NCBI GenBank assembly: GCA_027600665.1
Contig: JADGJL010000627.1
Coordinates: forward strand, 1 to 16,899
Length of the DNA: 16,899 bases
Direction: 5' to 3'
Source: Irineochytrium annulatum
Taxonomy: Eukaryota; Chytridiomycota; Chytridiomycetes; Chytridiales; Chytridiaceae
A model generated the notes under the pieces. That model saw only the letters and a program-made list of their open reading frames with translations. It was not told where the DNA came from and searched no databases. How positions within the stretch are numbered: position 1 is the first letter of the stretch; each line of letters begins with the position of its first letter. Below are positions 1 through 14,000 of this stretch, piece by piece. The translations under genes and the position numbers were made by a program.

Positions 1-100
1 ATGGAAAACATGTATTTTTTTATGCGTTTCATTTCTTTTCGCTGTTTAACTTGATGATTGCATAGGTGTGCTTGCTTCTTGGTGTTTAAATTAGAAATCG

Positions 101-793
101 TCATTGCGCGTGTGAAATTTCTTTGTCGAGGTCCATTGCCTCAGACATCCCCGGTTCTTCTTTGCCACGGCCATCCGCCGTCGCAGAATCGCGTATGTCC
201 ACCCCGGTGACGGCGAATACTCCGGCGCGCATACGCTCCTTCAGGACGAGAACAGACTGTGCGGCTAGCTCGAAATCCTTCTCCTCTCCGTCCGATGTGA
301 GGCCGTAGGGTAAGGGTGTGATTGTCGGCCCTGCATGCGCACCCAGGCCAGCTCTAAGGGTCGACGAAGAAAGAATTCCGGCGTCCGTCAGGGAGCGGAA
401 GACTCCTCGGAAATTCAGGTGGACGTTCTGGTGACGGCTCAATGTTAAATTGCCGACGGCAGCTTGGCACACCTTCAGAGTGTCTAGATATGCCGTATAA
501 TTGTTGTCGAAGCTTTCAATGGCCGAGTCCTCGTCGATGCCGTCGTACGCAAGTGCCTCGATCGCGGCCGCGCCCTTCTCGAGCAGGTATATAATGGCCT
601 GAGAGTCAAATCAGCGAATTCACGATGAGGATGTGGCAACCTTCTCAATCGTGTTTAACTCCTTGAGAATTGCCTCGTTCTCGAGCATGTCCGGTCTCGG
701 AGGGGTGTCGTCTTCATCGCCGCTGTCATCGCTGTCGTCGTCCTCATCATCGAGCTCGGCGGCAGCGGGATCGCGCTCGTCCTCATCATCCAT
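101..793 (-). CDS. Med11-like Mediator subunit (tentative), two exons
   Basis: Two exons, 793-641 and 598-101, joined across a 42-nt GT-AG intron (599-640) in phase 0, encode 216 residues. The ATG at 793 has A at -3 and G at +4, and the upstream frame is stopped. Residues 1-35 are very acidic (Asp/Glu runs). Residues about 38-105 form a helical stretch with the pattern LKELNTIEKAIIYLLEKG, then a second helix around FDNNYTAYLDTLKVCQAAV. The spacing resembles the Med11 core (IE..I..LL..A, then F......Y...L..V), a small head-module subunit of Mediator that pairs with Med22 in RNA polymerase II initiation. The C-terminal 100 residues are not recognised, and the protein is longer than typical Med11 (about 115-130 residues). 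The gene structure is well supported; the family call rests on a weak pattern and could be another small coiled-coil protein. It is divergent from the ABC transporter gene. Confidence 0.5.
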
Positions 794-1252
794 CGTGACG
801 AATGCTACGGGATTGTCACGTTCATTTGGATTATCTTACTGATATGATCATATACATACACAAAAACTGAGCTCAACTAATTAAACTGAAGATATACTTT
901 ATGATCAAATTAAAAAAGATTCACAAGAGCAGACGATTCGGTGGCCAGCCAGAGCGTCCGGTGTGAAGGCGACAACGGGTTAATGCGAGTCACGGACTCG
1001 CTACAAGCTGTAAAAAAGGAGTTCTTCTCCATTCTTGCTATCTCCATCATTTTTAATCCGCCTCACGTGTCCGCCGAAGTGGTGTTATTGCGAGTGACAC
1101 GGACGTCGGGGCTCAGTTCCCTGCGGAAATCCCTCAAGCGGAACCGGAGTGGGGTTTCCCATGCAGTTCGCTGTTTCCGTCGATCCGTCCTCCATAAAGC
1201 GGACCACCCCGCGCCAACGACCTCCTCAGCTTGATCGCCGCTCGACGACGCG
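794..1252. promoter_or_regulatory. divergent intergenic region between the Med11-like gene and the ABC transporter
   Basis: This 459-nt stretch separates two head-to-head starts and should hold both promoters (inference). What is visible: an AT-rich block at about 841-930, a WGATAR site on the minus strand at 831-836 (AGATAA), and a palindromic CACGTG E-box at 1064-1069. Short open frames here have no recognisable family and no supporting splice structure. No clear TATA box placed for either gene was found. Confidence 0.5.
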
Positions 1253-6295
<5,043 letters not shown>

Positions 6296-6507
6296 GGCGA
6301 GGCGGGGGATTTGGATGATAAACGGAGAATTGTTCTTGGAACAGTAACTTTTTTGACCCTTCGTCTGCGGCGAAACTCTTTATTGGATTGGTGTATCTAA
6401 ACTACAGTACTAATTTTTGGATTTTATTCACTTGTCAAGTTGGTGAGTTGACTTTGCAAGGACTGCAAGCATATGAAATAAAATAATTCATCGCGCCATT
6501 TTGAAAA
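6296..6507. other. convergent 3' region with poly(A)-like signals for both genes
   Basis: Here the transporter (plus) and the gankyrin gene (minus) end tail to tail, 212 nt apart. An AATAAA lies at 6477-6482 on the plus strand, 182 nt after the transporter stop. Two AATAAA motifs lie on the minus strand (TTTATT at 6423-6428 and 6379-6384), 80 and 124 nt beyond the gankyrin stop. If these are used, the two 3' UTRs overlap antisense to each other (inference). No gene was seen in between. Confidence 0.5.
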
Positions 6508-7717
6508 TCAGTTTGCATTCTTCTCCGTTTCCGCTACCGCGCTTTTGACGAACGCGATGATGTTCTTGTCGTTTGCTTTTTGCAAGAAGTATTAGCTAAA
6601 ATATAATAGAATCAAACGAGCAATGGTCAAAACGTACTCATTTGAAGAGGCGTTTGCTCCTCCTTATTCATAGCATCCAAGTTGGCCCCCTTCTGCAGCA
6701 GCAATACAGCAATATCACCCTAAGCACGACATATCCGTTAGCTTTCCAGTCAATCAAAAGGCATATAATATAATAAGATGAAAAGAAGCGGCCCACCTGT
6801 CCCGCTTCCATCGCGAAATGCAGCGGTGTGTTTCCAAATTTGTCCTCCGCGTTGATCCTTAAGCCCGGCTGGGCGACAATGATCTCCACAATCGGCATGT
6901 TCCCCTTTGACGCCGCGCGATGGAGGGCCGTCTGACCTAACTTATCCCGGCAGTTGACGTCGGCACCGCGTTGGAGAAGCAACTTGCATCTTAAGGGTCC
7001 GCATAGCAAACGTGAGCCATGTCGTTTATGATCAAAGGGTGGACAAGTCTTAATCATCACAAGTTTCCCCTCTATAAGATATAACAACCAGTGATATGTT
7101 GATGCATACTCCACGCGCGAAATGCATCCAGCACCATCACCTTCCCTTAAGCCTTCCTTCCACTCGCACAATACCCCCTCGAGTAAACTTACATCTGAAT
7201 CCATCCTTTAGACGCGGCGTAGAACAAAGAAGTCTGCAGGTTGTCGTTCGCCAAGTTCGGGTTCGCACCCTTCTTAAGCAGGAGTTCGCAGATGGTGTCG
7301 CTGCCGACCGAGGCTGAAATCATCAAGGGACTCCAACCGGCCTGTATGTTGCACCCGAGTTAAGCGCCACCGTAGAACGACGGAGAGAAAGGCATTTACA
7401 TCGTCCGTCGCATCGATGTCTGCTCCCCGCTCGAGGAGGGTTTCTACCAGTGCTTGCCTCTTGCCAGAGACGGCCCAATGCAGCGGCGCTGACCGTGCTT
7501 CGAGTTAGCATGCTAGAATGTCACTCCAAGCAGCAGCGGCATACTTCGCTTGTCCTGCAGCAGCCGTTAGTTCTTAGATGTGGGAGTCAATCACCGCGCT
7601 CACCTCATCCCTCGAGTCCAAACTCTTCGGGTGCGCATTCAGCAGGCTGATAACAACTTGGTGGTTCCCCTCGTATGCGTTCGTGTGCAGCGAAGCGGAT
7701 GCCGCACCGGAGGCCAT
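6508..7717 (-). CDS. NAS6: gankyrin/Nas6-type ankyrin-repeat 19S proteasome assembly chaperone, 7 exons
   Basis: In known homologues (mammalian PSMD10, yeast Nas6) this cytosolic protein binds the Rpt3 ATPase and chaperones assembly of the 26S proteasome base. Exons, in order of transcription: 7717-7604, 7554-7545, 7497-7400, 7341-7193, 6989-6797, 6719-6638, 6575-6508. They give 714 nt and 237 residues, close to gankyrin's 226. At least five ankyrin repeats are seen, for example APLHWAVSGKRQALVETLLE, LLLQRGADVNCRDKLGQTAL followed by HRAASKGN, and NTPLHFAMEAGQ, then a C-terminal TPLQM repeat ending AVAETEKNAN. The order and the HRAA(S)KGN signature match gankyrin rather than a generic ankyrin protein. 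The second exon is only 10 nt, flanked by introns of 49 and 47 nt that each contain CTAAC. The fourth intron (6990-7192, 203 nt) is much longer than the rest. The last acceptor is at 6576: the nearer TTTAG would put the C-terminus out of frame. The gene is divergent from the PIG-Y gene. Confidence 0.92.
7545..7554 (-). other. 10-nt microexon of the gankyrin gene
   Basis: The bases GACAAGCGAA (minus strand) encode Asp-Lys-Arg plus the first base of a Thr codon. They lie between two introns (7555-7603 and 7498-7544), each with GT at the donor, AG at the acceptor and a CTAAC branch-like site. Without this exon the first and third exons do not join in frame, and no alternative donor or acceptor restores the frame. 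With it, the ankyrin repeat reads SRDEDKRTRSAPLHWAVSG, as expected for the family. Confidence 0.8.
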
Positions 7718-7925
7718 GCTTACGTGGCCCTTGGGATAGTGGAAGTTGTCAGCTTAAATGCCCAAGCCGCGTCGCAGTTCGTCGCCCGGCGCGATGCGAT
7801 CCGGGATGCAGATCGACGGTGCGGACGGGGCGGATAGGAAGGCGAGGGAGTCGGGTGGGGCCGCGGCACGGCCGGGTGTGAGGGCGCGGGCGGAGACCCA
7901 TCGAGGGCGGGATCCTTCGTCGGCG
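7718..7925. promoter_or_regulatory. short divergent region between gankyrin and PIG-Y genes
   Basis: This GC-rich stretch of 208 nt lies between the two head-to-head starts and is presumably a bidirectional promoter. Its right part is an open frame continuous with PIG-Y (ATG codons at 7758, 7794 and 7809), so some of it could be coding if an upstream start is used. Confidence 0.4.
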
Positions 7926-8214
7926 ATGGCGTGGTGGGGAGCGCAGCTGCTAGCGCTGATCGCGTTCTACTTCTCGGCGTCCATGTACGCTATTCTGATC
8001 AGCAAGGTGATGCCGGACACGGGGAACGCGGTGAGTTGGCGTGCTTTTGGGCTTCGCTCGAGAAAAACCGCGGATTGATGTTCGACGGTAGGTGCTAGAT
8101 TTTATCAAGTACGACCACCACTACTGCTACCTCCTGCCGCTTCTGCCTCCCGTCGTGTTGTTCTTCAGTCTGCTGAACTGGCTCGGCCTCAAGCTGTTCA
8201 GGCATAATGTCTGA
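7926..8214 (+). CDS. PIGY: PIG-Y-like subunit of GPI-N-acetylglucosaminyltransferase, two exons
   Basis: This is a small ER membrane protein of the complex that adds GlcNAc to phosphatidylinositol, the first step of GPI-anchor synthesis (role from human PIGY and the yeast counterpart Eri1). Exons 7926-8030 and 8092-8214 flank a 61-nt phase-0 intron and give 75 residues, against 71 in human PIGY. Two hydrophobic segments are seen: LLALIAFYFSASMYAILIS (about residues 8-26) and YCYLLPLLPPVVLFFSLL (about 46-64). The end, NWLGLKLFRHNV, matches the family hallmark of a W-x-G-x-KLFRHN terminus. I chose the ATG at 7926 because it starts just before the first membrane segment, has G at -3 and +4, and fits family length. 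The frame is open upstream to ATGs at 7809, 7794 and 7758, which would add an Arg/Gly-rich extension of up to 56 residues. Confidence 0.85.
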
Positions 8215-8617
8215 TTGCCACATTGGACTACCATATGCTTCGAGGCTTCGAAACTTTGTCCTTATATTAACTCCATCGGCGTTTACCGGCATGTCGGCTC
8301 TGCTCGCACACCCTCACTCACTTCACCAGCGCTTGAAGACGCCGAGCTTAAGGCACTCGCGCAGCGCGTCGTAGACGACCGTGTTGTCGTCAGTAATATA
8401 GCCAGTTCGTCACGAAATAAAATTGTGATAAAAGTAATGAATGCTCATGATTTTAACCACGCGAACGGCGTCCTCAAGGTTTCCCGTCCGAGGGCAGCGC
8501 CGGTACATATAAATAGTGGCTGAGGTAACTAACATGGACGCGGATAACGGACCAATAAGAAAAAGAAGGGAAGGGAATAAAAGGAAATGCAGAAGAGGAA
8601 CCTTAAAAGGAAAGAAA
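8215..8617. other. convergent 3' intergenic region (PIG-Y / GATA)
   Basis: These 403 nt lie between two converging stops. AATAAA motifs on the plus strand at 8416-8421 and 8576-8581 could serve PIG-Y mRNA; none is evident on the minus strand for the GATA gene. A TATAAATA string lies at 8508-8515. Open frames here start at non-ATG codons or are short and basic, with no recognisable family. I see no gene. Confidence 0.45.
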
Positions 8618-10901
8618 CTATGGTTGCCCGTCCTCTTCCTCCCTAGCCTGCAACGAGTACGCGCTCAAATTCCCTCCTGCGAACGACGACAGCGGCGACA
8701 CGTTCACGGGGCTGGCTATCGACGACGCGCCAGGCATCGGTAGCGTGACAACAACATTCTCTCCGTTGAAAAGCCTCGCGACCGCGGATCGAAACGGCGT
8801 CAAGCTCCCGTCCTCGACGGAAGCCGACCCCGCGTTGACCGCCCCCCGCCCTAACAAGAGCGGCGCCACCGTCGGCACGGCGCGTTTTCCTCGCGGTCCA
8901 TCTGGCTGTGCCGTCGCTGGCTCCCAGTAGGGAAGCGCTGACCCACCCGCGGGAACCATACCGGATAACCCGTTAGAAGGCGACCCGGCGACTAGGCTGA
9001 TGCCGAGGCCAATGGTCTGGGCCGGCGCGGTGGGCGGAAAGATCCCAAACATGTCCCGCTGTTGGCGGTAGTGGGCACTCGATGACGGCGCTAGCGGCGG
9101 CAGGACGCGCCCCTCGAATATGTCCGGCCTTCGCTTCTCGAGTGGTTGTTGATCGACGACTGCCGGTGGTCCGGAGTCCCAGGATCTAGAGTGTCCGCGC
9201 TTTAAGGTCGCGAGGCGAGGGTGCGTTGCGGGTTCGGCCCAACTGGTCGGGTCGGGGAATGAGCGGCTACCAGAGGTTGTACCGTTGGGTTCCTCGAAGA
9301 TGGAATGGTAGCGCGGCGTAAACTGGTGCTGCTGTTGCTGATACAGCTGCTGGCTGTGATCATGTCGATCCGACGGTGGACTGGGCGAGACCAAGCCTCC
9401 GGAGCCCGCGGGGGATGAGTTCGAAGAGAAAGGCGAGGCTGGAAGCTGGGCGAGCGCGTGCGAGAGGCGGAGTGGTAGAAGGGCATGATGAGGTTGTTCG
9501 ACAGGATCAACAGGAGTCGGAGTGGTTGACGGATTGGCAGAGATTGCAGCATGTCCGGAGGTACGGCGGTGCGGAGGCCTTTGATCGGGCTGCTGGACGT
9601 GAATAATTTGGATGTCGTTAGCCGAGGAGGTGCGAGCTGCGGCCCTTCCAGTCGATAACGTGGCTGCCACCGCCGCCTTCAGGGCCAGATCTACGGCAGA
9701 CGGCTGGGGTTCGCCATTCGCGTCGGGAGGAGAGACTGGAGAATGGGAGTTTCCGTTGCGGTTTGGCGGCCTACGATTATCCAACTCCACCGGCCGCATC
9801 TGATTCCTCGCGCGGTAGTAAAGACCTTCAAGGGTTAGCGTTCCACTACAAACAGCCCACTAAATGCTGCAATAATTACCACATTTGTTGCACAAGATCT
9901 CATTTTCGGGACCTCGCCGCCATCTGATTAAGAAATAAGCAATATTGATAACAAAGGTTGTAGAGTTAAAATAACGTACAAAGGAGTACTGGTTGCACCG
10001 CAATTCGAGCAAACGTTACCCTGCAAAATGCGTTAGTCATTTGACTACAGGTTGTATCAAAAGGTGCGGTCGTCCAAAACGTTGCATTCACCTTCTCCAG
10101 GCGGATGCGCGAGGCGCCTGACTCCATAGATGGCACGCGCCTCCTGGCGGGTTGTGGCGGCGCGATCGTTGGCGGCGGTCTGTTTGAGGGCGGCACGACA
10201 GAGAAATCGTGTCAGTGCGCCAATTACAAGATCTGTGACATGCAGACCTCGAACTCCCACCCTCCTCCAATATGGCGGAATGCCGCGTTTCCTTCAATGC
10301 AGGTGCTCCAACCATGCCACCGATGGTCACTGCCTGGCGTTTGACAGGCCCTTCTACGTCCTCCGCTATCGGCGCGGTCGAAATCGCCAAGGATTCAGCG
10401 TGATCGGCCAGCATCGGCGGTGGCCCTGCCGACCATGATCCGTTTGTAGCGGTCGCGAGCCCTACCAACGCCGCGTCTGAAGCCACGAGAGCAAGCCCTT
10501 CGCCGGCCTGAAGACCGCGCCTCTCTTCTGGCCGAAGCCTGCGGTCGGCGACATCGTGGCCGCGGCTAGGAGCGGTGTCGTTGGGGCCTGGGAGGTGCGC
10601 GCCGGCCGGCAGCACGGTCGAGCATGAGGCTCCGGTTACCTCCCGCTCGTTGAACATATAACCAGGTTGTAAGGCCCAGTCCAAGGTGAGATAGGCGACG
10701 AAGAATGTTGTTGTGCGGGTAGGGTAGGTTATCTCGCGATCCTCATCGCTCTATCCGAGACGGAGATGCGAAGACGAGGCTCGGGGTCGAGTTGGCCGTA
10801 GGCGGGGAGAGGCGATGGAGCCGCGCTGCGTGTTTGTTGCAAACGCGTCCTTATCGCGTTTGAAGGCTTGAACGAAAACAACTCACGATAAGCTCTTCCA
10901 T
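8618..10901 (-). CDS. GATA-type zinc-finger transcription factor, 6 exons
   Basis: This is a nuclear DNA-binding regulator expected to recognise WGATAR sites. Exons in order: 10901-10887, 10750-10248, 10179-10092, 10020-9980, 9923-9880, 9825-8618. They give 1899 nt and 632 residues. The single GATA finger is at about residues 206-230, CSNCGATSTPLWRRGP through LCNKCG, i.e. C-x2-C-x17-C-x2-C with the diagnostic TPLWRRGP. It is followed by LYYRARNQMRP and a basic tail (DNRRPPNRN). The finger is split over three exons (41 nt, 44 nt and the last exon), and codons interrupted at TT|A and G|GT make the reconstruction specific. The usual LCNACG reads LCNKCG here. The rest is low complexity: Pro/Ser/Ala-rich with a short Gln run (YQQQQHQF). 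The start ATG has A at -3 and G at +4. The first intron (10751-10886, 136 nt) and the donor at 10247 (GTCTGC) are the least certain joins. Target genes cannot be inferred. Confidence 0.88.
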
Positions 10902-11074
10902 GGTTACAGTTCCTGGGTAAAAGCCCCTTATTATGACGCACGCAAGCATTTGTATTTAAATAATTGCGGTGCTTACTTGCTGTTGCGTTAGGCCACAGGA
11001 AATATATATATATGTATATATGAAGGAAAAGAATAGAAGGAACAGAGAGCGTGAAAAGTCAGCTGTCAGAGCTG
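10902..11074. promoter_or_regulatory. short gap between Slo channel 3' end and GATA gene start
   Basis: These 173 nt separate two same-strand genes and must hold the 3' end of the channel mRNA and the promoter of the GATA gene (inference). The gap contains an AT/TA dinucleotide run (11002-11021) and a purine-rich stretch beside it. No gene was seen. Confidence 0.45.
11002..11021. repeat. (TA)n microsatellite
   Basis: A run of alternating A and T, about 20 nt, is interrupted once by G. It lies upstream of the GATA gene start and could act as a TATA-like element for that minus-strand promoter or simply be a simple repeat. Confidence 0.7.
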
Positions 11075-11078
11075 TCAG
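11061..11078. repeat. 9-bp tandem duplication AGCTGTCAG x2
   Basis: Two perfect adjacent copies of a 9-bp unit. The second overlaps the stop codon of the Slo channel gene (11075-11077 on the minus strand). Confidence 0.75.
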
Positions 11079-14000
11079 AGACATAGAATAACGAACACTA
11101 GATCATTTTCTTTCAACAACATCGCGGATAGTGGGTTACAGACCACAAATGGCAGACGATTGCCAAGATCCCCCTCGGCCCTATAGAGGCCGAGAGCGAT
11201 GATGCCATGGTGAAGAACGAGTTCTCGGAATAGCTCGCCAAATGATCGACCCTATCACGAGAAAGTGTGAAGCGTGTTAATGTCAGCAATCGAAAACACA
11301 AAGTCACCTCAAACGCCGATGGTACGTCGATCTGGCTGAGGTACGTCGGTTGTATGCGTAGAAATTTGTCCATCTCAACGTCTGCATTAGAAAGCGTTAA
11401 AACCTTTGCATCGTGACAACAAAAAAAGGAAATATCCAACCTCTCCGCGACCGAACGCCGCATAATAACTTGATAAGCTCGAGAATAACGGAGTTTTTAA
11501 GAATCTCGAATAGGATGCAGTCTAGAGCAAAGCAACCAATTAAGGATTCCTCGTAATATGACAAAGATATAATAACTACCTAACATCGATGCCACCACAA
11601 CCCTGCCGGCAGCAAACATCGGCGAGTATAAATATTGCAAATTGCCGTCGATGAGTTTCGAAGCCGTGTTCTGCCGGTTCTTCTTAGCCAGCTTCTTCGC
11701 CGACGGCCGGAGGTAATTGATGTGCGCGCGTTTATCAAGCTCCAGAATCACAACTTTCCGGAGACCGGCCGTCGCCGCCATGGAGTAGATCAAGTGGGAC
11801 ACCATAATGGCAGTACTATCACTGAAATCGTCGTCGGAGTTCGTCGAAAGGTTCATAATCACGATTTTTGAGGCATTCAGGACGCCCGCGTTCGTAAGGT
11901 CCTTCTTCCTGTTAAAAAATTAGCGTCAGCAACGATGCCATTTCGCTTTGTCTGAACAACAGCGTCATACCTCCGCGGGTCTCCGACCAGGTACGACAGC
12001 ATGGGGAACACCCGCAGCGTCGCAAACTCGTCGTCGTTAGGCAGCCTGTTGCAAAGGAACACGATCTGCCGAAAGTCTTCCTCCGTGATCTGCGCGGCCC
12101 TTAGCGAGCAGACAAACTTGAACACGTTGAAGGTGGACGTGCAAACGAGGATGTGCCCCACAGTGTCCGACGCCGTTTTAATCGTCGATCCCTCGAGCGT
12201 CGCCGGTTTGATCAAGAGATGACACAGCTGCGCCATTGTGTCCGAGTACGATGGCGTCGGTTGTGCAATCTTCGTTTTGCCTTGATGCGACTCGAGCGGG
12301 CGAAAGAATGTGTCCATAGGGCCGCCGGCATGCCCTGGCGGCGCCCCCGCGCGGGGTTCACCGCGTGACGAGCCCCGGTGGACGGAGGCGGTGGAGAAGA
12401 CGAACGCGTGATCTTTGTCATGACGAAGACTCATTTGAAATTCCTCCGCCGTTAGAGACTCAATGTTAGCAACGTCGCGGTGAGTCTGCGCAATCAAGAT
12501 GAGTTGGTCGTGGGCGTTAAAGAAGTAATGTGAGCCCGGGTTCTGCATGGTCATAAATTAAACATTTTCATGCATGAATAGCAGAGGAGTAGTTACCAGC
12601 ATGAGATGGTGATCGTTTTGCGACTTAACGAAAGATCGGACACCAATTAGAACCGCTTGATACTCGCGGAAGAGGTACCATGCGACATCAACAAATCTCG
12701 TGTTGACAAAAACCTGGTTGACGGCGCAGGTGTAGATTTCATTGCCGGCCGAATCGCCGTACTCGGCCTTCCACAGTTCGTCGTAGAAATCGAATGGCGT
12801 ATACTTATGAACAAGGTTGATGATTAGCGCTGCCGAGCCCGTCACAAGCGTTCCATGACCTAAAAGCAACTGCTTCAGGTCGTCCGTGCAGATGGTAGCA
12901 GTCGTCGCCTTCTCCTGGAACGCCTCCGTTTCTGGCAAGAGGTTGGACACGAACAGAGGGGTCAAAGGCGCATACTCGTCGATGGCCCAAGCCCTTAAAG
13001 AGTTTCTTTCGTCCTCTGTCTGTGCGTCCTTTGCGCCCCTATCGGCGATAATATAGCAGGCTGACGCGTATAGCAGTTGAACGCGCTTCATGTCGGAGAC
13101 ATCTAACCCCGTGCCGACGATGTACTTGACGCGATCCTTGTACAGAGATTGATGGATAAGGACTTTTACGTCCGTCGGGGCCTCGTTACGCGCAAGGAAC
13201 ACAACCTTCATATTGTCGGCCGCGTTGCTATCGTCGAGGAAGGCCTGTAAGACATCGACGACCTTAACAGTCGTGTTGAATTTGCCAATGACGACGACGA
13301 AAGGTGACGCGCCTCTCACGTAGGAACCTCCTCTCGCCCCTTGTATCTGCATAGCCTCAACCAAACTCGAGAGAAGCCCAGGGATGACGGCGAGTGCGAC
13401 AATGATGAGGATGACGACGACGACTTTCCCCGCGATAGACGTCGCGACGACGTCTCCGTAGCTGAATTAAGTTAGTAAAGTGAAATAGTTGACGGAAAAA
13501 AAAATCTAGTGCGAACCCGACAGTGGATAGCGATACGATGACGAAGTAGAAGCAATCCATTAGATTATAGTTAGGAGACTCGTCTGATAACTGCGCCTCT
13601 GCAAACTGGAAGCAGCAAATGGCGATATAAATGATTGCCGTGATATTCAAAAACACCAAAATTGCCTTCTCCTTGACTACATCAAAATTCATGTAATGCG
13701 TGAGCCCTCTCAGACGCAAGACAAGCTTTAACCGAGTGACTGCCGTTGTCGCCCGTAGGAAGTAGGGAATGTACAAAAATTGACCACCGTCGATCCGTGA
13801 GGCGACGATGAACGGAATAGATGTAATGATCTCCACAAAGAGCTGGAACGTGAACAGCGTCTTCATCTTATTGTCCGATAATATCACGCGTGAAACGAAG
13901 GAGTAGAGATTGAAGACTTGCGAAACGAGACAGGAATCATCAGTATAAGTAAGGGAAACCGATAACGTACTAGAGAAAGAGACGCCTATGTAAAACATGA

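Noticed and set aside
633..842. Ser-rich open frame on the plus strand
   Set aside because: It is the antisense of the acidic Asp/Glu N-terminus of the Med11-like gene; no independent start or family.
8215..8523. Open frame directly after PIG-Y on the plus strand
   Set aside because: It lacks a proper ATG start, begins at the PIG-Y stop, and looks like 3' UTR.
8508..8743. TATAAATA box followed by a basic open frame from ATG 8534
   Set aside because: The ATG is only about 20 nt after the TATA string, the peptide has no recognisable family, and it runs antisense into the GATA coding exon.
10088..10684. Long minus-strand frame read straight through to a Cys/Arg-rich end
   Set aside because: The end of that frame is intron (10180-10247) plus out-of-frame exon; the spliced frame continues into the GATA finger instead.
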